A stretch of DNA of 64,000 nucleotides from Shimia sp. CNT1-13L.2 (GTDB lineage: Bacteria > Pseudomonadota > Alphaproteobacteria > Rhodobacterales > Rhodobacteraceae). Within the stretch, counting starts at the first letter, position 1, and every line of letters begins with the position of its first letter. Below are positions 62,325 through 64,000 of this stretch, one piece after another. A program made the position numbers and the translations under genes. The stretch is taken from assembly GCF_024331145.1 (NCBI RefSeq), contig NZ_JANDJO010000008.1, positions 62,001 to 126,000 of the forward strand, read 5' to 3'. The notes below the pieces were generated by a model. That model was not told the DNA's origin, made no database searches, and was given only the letters and a program-made list of their open reading frames with translations.

Positions 62325-63825
62325 CGGCGGTGACATATTTTCCGCCCGCTGGATCATCGAAGATGCGTTCCACAGTCACAAAGACTTTGGACTTTATGTT
62401 CTGGACGGCAAGATCGTTGGCCTGGCACCGCTGGTCGAATTGCAATCACGCTTTCCCGACGCAAGGGTGCACTCGGACACCAACACGGCGATCCTGCCCG
62501 GGTTCGTGAATGCCCACCACCATTGCTATGGGCTAAACCTGATCAACCAAGGGATACGGGATGACCTGTTGGAACCTTGGATTTTCGCCTCCGCAGGCGC
62601 GGCCGATATTGCGTCGCGCCTTACCACCGAATACGCGGCAATTCGCTTGCTGAAGAATGGGGTGACGGGTGTTGTGGATGCCTGCACCGCAGGTCAGACA
62701 GCGGCACTTGCCGAAGCGAAGATCAGGGACAAAATCGACGCATATAGTCGGCTTGGCTTGTCCTGTGCGATCGCACCGGGCGAGAGATGGCAAAACCAGC
62801 TTGTGCATCCAAACGGGCAAAGCCAGTCGTTTCTAAAGACCTTGCCAGAGGGCCTTCGGTGCAAACTGCAACGTCAGCACGTTGCGCGCTCACGTATTGA
62901 TCCGACAAATTTTGTGCAGCTTCTGTCTCGAATGCACGACGCATACAGGACTTTTGATTGCGCTGATGTGTGGTTTGGCCCCACAGCACCACATTGGACA
63001 GGCCAAGAGATCCTGCGCGACATCGCCAAGGCGGCCCGCGAAAGCGGCCAGCGTATTCACACCCACGCCGAGGAGTCTCGGCTACAACACCTGTCGGCCA
63101 CAGCCGGGCGTTCAAAGGGTGCCATCGCGCAATTGTGCGAAGCTGGCCTGATGACTGATGGCTTGTCCTTGGCGCATATGGTCTGGGCCAGTGAAAAAGA
63201 TCTGGCGCGCGTGGCCAAGGCGCGCGGGCATATCGTCTGCAATCCCAGCTCCAATTTGCGGCTACGCTCCGGCATTGCCCCCGCGCCATTGATGAAACGG
63301 ATGGGCATCAGCCTCGCCCTGGGGATGGATGGAACGAGCCTTGCGGGCGACGACGACATGTTCGCCGAAATGCGTTTGGCACAAAGCCTCTACTGGTCTC
63401 GTGACCCGGCAACCCCCAGCCTGACGGCGAAAGACGTTTTCGACATGGCCACCATGGGTGGCGCGCGCCTGATGGGCATGGATCACAGCATCGGAAGCCT
63501 GGCCATCGGCAAACGCGCAAACTTCGTGATCCTGTGTCTGGAGCGTCTTGAAGGGCCTTGGTTGGACCCCAGCACCGACCCGGTAGAGCTGCTGGTCAGT
63601 TCGGCCAAATCCACCGATATCCAGAGCGTTTACACCGACGGGCAACTGGCCGTTTCCCACGGTGAAATCAAAAACTGCGACGAAAAGAAAATTCTCCAAA
63701 ACATCACCGACGCCATGCAACAGGCCGCGGATCAAAGACTGAACGCCAGTGAATATCACGCCGTCAAATCCGCATTGCAGCGCTGGTATGACGATTGGCT
63801 GACCAACAACACCCCGCAATTGTGA
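62314..63825 (+). CDS. Amidohydrolase-superfamily deaminase/hydrolase (TrzN/ATZ-like)
   Basis: A 503-residue metal-dependent hydrolase of the amidohydrolase superfamily. The metal ligands are visible as GFVNAHHHCYG (about residues 64-74), RIHTHAEESRLQH in the middle, the histidine in LAHMVWASE and the aspartate in LGMDGTSLAGDDDMF. The order and the NPSSNLRLRSGIAP stretch fit the AtzA/TrzN, cytosine or guanine deaminase and 8-oxoguanine deaminase branch. It would deaminate or hydrolyse a nitrogen heterocycle. The ATG at 62314 lies within the DUF1989 gene end; the longer frame to 62257 is inside that gene. It is followed 15 bases later by a deacetylase-type gene. Confidence 0.88.
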   Translation: MKADGGDIFSARWIIEDAFHSHKDFGLYVLDGKIVGLAPLVELQSRFPDARVHSDTNTAILPGFVNAHHHCYGLNLINQGIRDDLLEPWIFASAGAADIASRLTTEYAAIRLLKNGVTGVVDACTAGQTAALAEAKIRDKIDAYSRLGLSCAIAPGERWQNQLVHPNGQSQSFLKTLPEGLRCKLQRQHVARSRIDPTNFVQLLSRMHDAYRTFDCADVWFGPTAPHWTGQEILRDIAKAARESGQRIHTHAEESRLQHLSATAGRSKGAIAQLCEAGLMTDGLSLAHMVWASEKDLARVAKARGHIVCNPSSNLRLRSGIAPAPLMKRMGISLALGMDGTSLAGDDDMFAEMRLAQSLYWSRDPATPSLTAKDVFDMATMGGARLMGMDHSIGSLAIGKRANFVILCLERLEGPWLDPSTDPVELLVSSAKSTDIQSVYTDGQLAVSHGEIKNCDEKKILQNITDAMQQAADQRLNASEYHAVKSALQRWYDDWLTNNTPQL

Positions 63826-63840
63826 CAGAGGAGCAAGACC

Positions 63841-64000
63841 ATGCAGAAGAAGATTATTTGGCCAAACGGCGCGCAATGCGCCTGTGCAATCACCTTTGAT
63901 ATAGATGCGGACAGCCTGATCCATATCGCAAAGCCGGTCGACGGGCATGATCGTCTCTATCCAATCTCCATGGGGCGCTACGGGCCAACAGTTGCCATCC
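63841..64000 (+). CDS. Polysaccharide deacetylase/PuuE-type hydrolase (3' end missing)
   Basis: The first 53 codons of a gene cut by the window edge. It starts at an ATG with GAGGAG 11 bases upstream. The visible part has CACAITFDIDADSLIH, a NodB-like first motif in which TFD is followed by D two residues later, and the segment ISMGRYGPTVAI. This combination is typical of the polysaccharide-deacetylase-fold enzymes related to PuuE allantoinase and other ureide or imide hydrolases rather than of sugar deacetylases. Position after the amidohydrolase supports a role in opening or trimming a nitrogen heterocycle. The substrate is not known. Confidence 0.75.
   Translation, partial: MQKKIIWPNGAQCACAITFDIDADSLIHIAKPVDGHDRLYPISMGRYGPTVAI

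Overview
The window looks like a chromosomal segment of a GC-rich alphaproteobacterium, most likely a member of the Rhodobacterales (Roseobacter/Rhodobacteraceae type). The basis is the dense catabolic layout, urtABCDE lying divergently from ureDABCEFG, the many periplasmic-receptor transporters and the strong GC bias. No rRNA, tRNA, intact insertion sequence, phage gene or CRISPR array was seen. The organism assignment is inference from gene content.

Layout. 1-1049: end of a cobalt/nickel ECF transporter (cbiQ cut by the window edge, then cbiO). 1092-14177: a leftward acid-degradation island. One operon (fadB-like, thiolase, large and small acyl-CoA dehydrogenases, PaaG-like isomerase, nitronate-monooxygenase-like protein, acyl-CoA ligase) resembles the pim dicarboxylate beta-oxidation operon. 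A second operon (TRAP dctP-dctQ-dctM, then an IclR regulator) sits downstream. Matching IclR-like operator sequences lie before both. 14332-17070: a GAF-Fis regulator without an AAA+ domain and an aldehyde dehydrogenase, each preceded by a perfect 18-bp palindrome. 17117-28813: urea ABC transporter urtABCDE (leftward) and urease operon ureD-A-orf-B-C-E-F-G (rightward), with a tiny His-rich membrane protein and a GC-rich palindromic element inside the operon. 28828-30501: a GMC oxidoreductase. 30959-34391: tricarballylate genes tcuB, tcuA and tcuR.

34538-40870: a LysR regulator divergent from a TRAP-TAXI transporter, a DadA-like dehydrogenase and an Asp/Glu-type racemase, probably a D-amino-acid (or related) uptake and breakdown unit. 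41104-46605: choline sulfatase with a ProVWX-type ABC transporter and a LysR regulator. 46811-55308: D-2-hydroxyacid dehydrogenase, universal stress protein, PrpF/GalD-like isomerase, a fused TctA-TctB permease, TctC, and the two-component pair TctD/TctE. 55863-64000: a BMP-family (nucleoside-type) ABC transporter, a LysR regulator, a DUF1989 protein, an amidohydrolase and the start of a polysaccharide-deacetylase/PuuE-type hydrolase. This last set looks like an uptake and ring-opening pathway for a purine, pyrimidine or ureide compound and is the best candidate here for an undescribed system.

Taken together the window is a series of substrate-uptake modules. Almost every module joins one high-affinity transporter (TRAP-DctP, urea ABC, TRAP-TAXI, ProVWX, TTT, BMP-ABC) to the enzymes for its substrate and a local regulator, usually divergently transcribed. 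Nickel/cobalt import, urea import and urease could work together to release ammonium. Start codons were re-chosen where a ribosome binding site or signal peptide pointed to an internal start.
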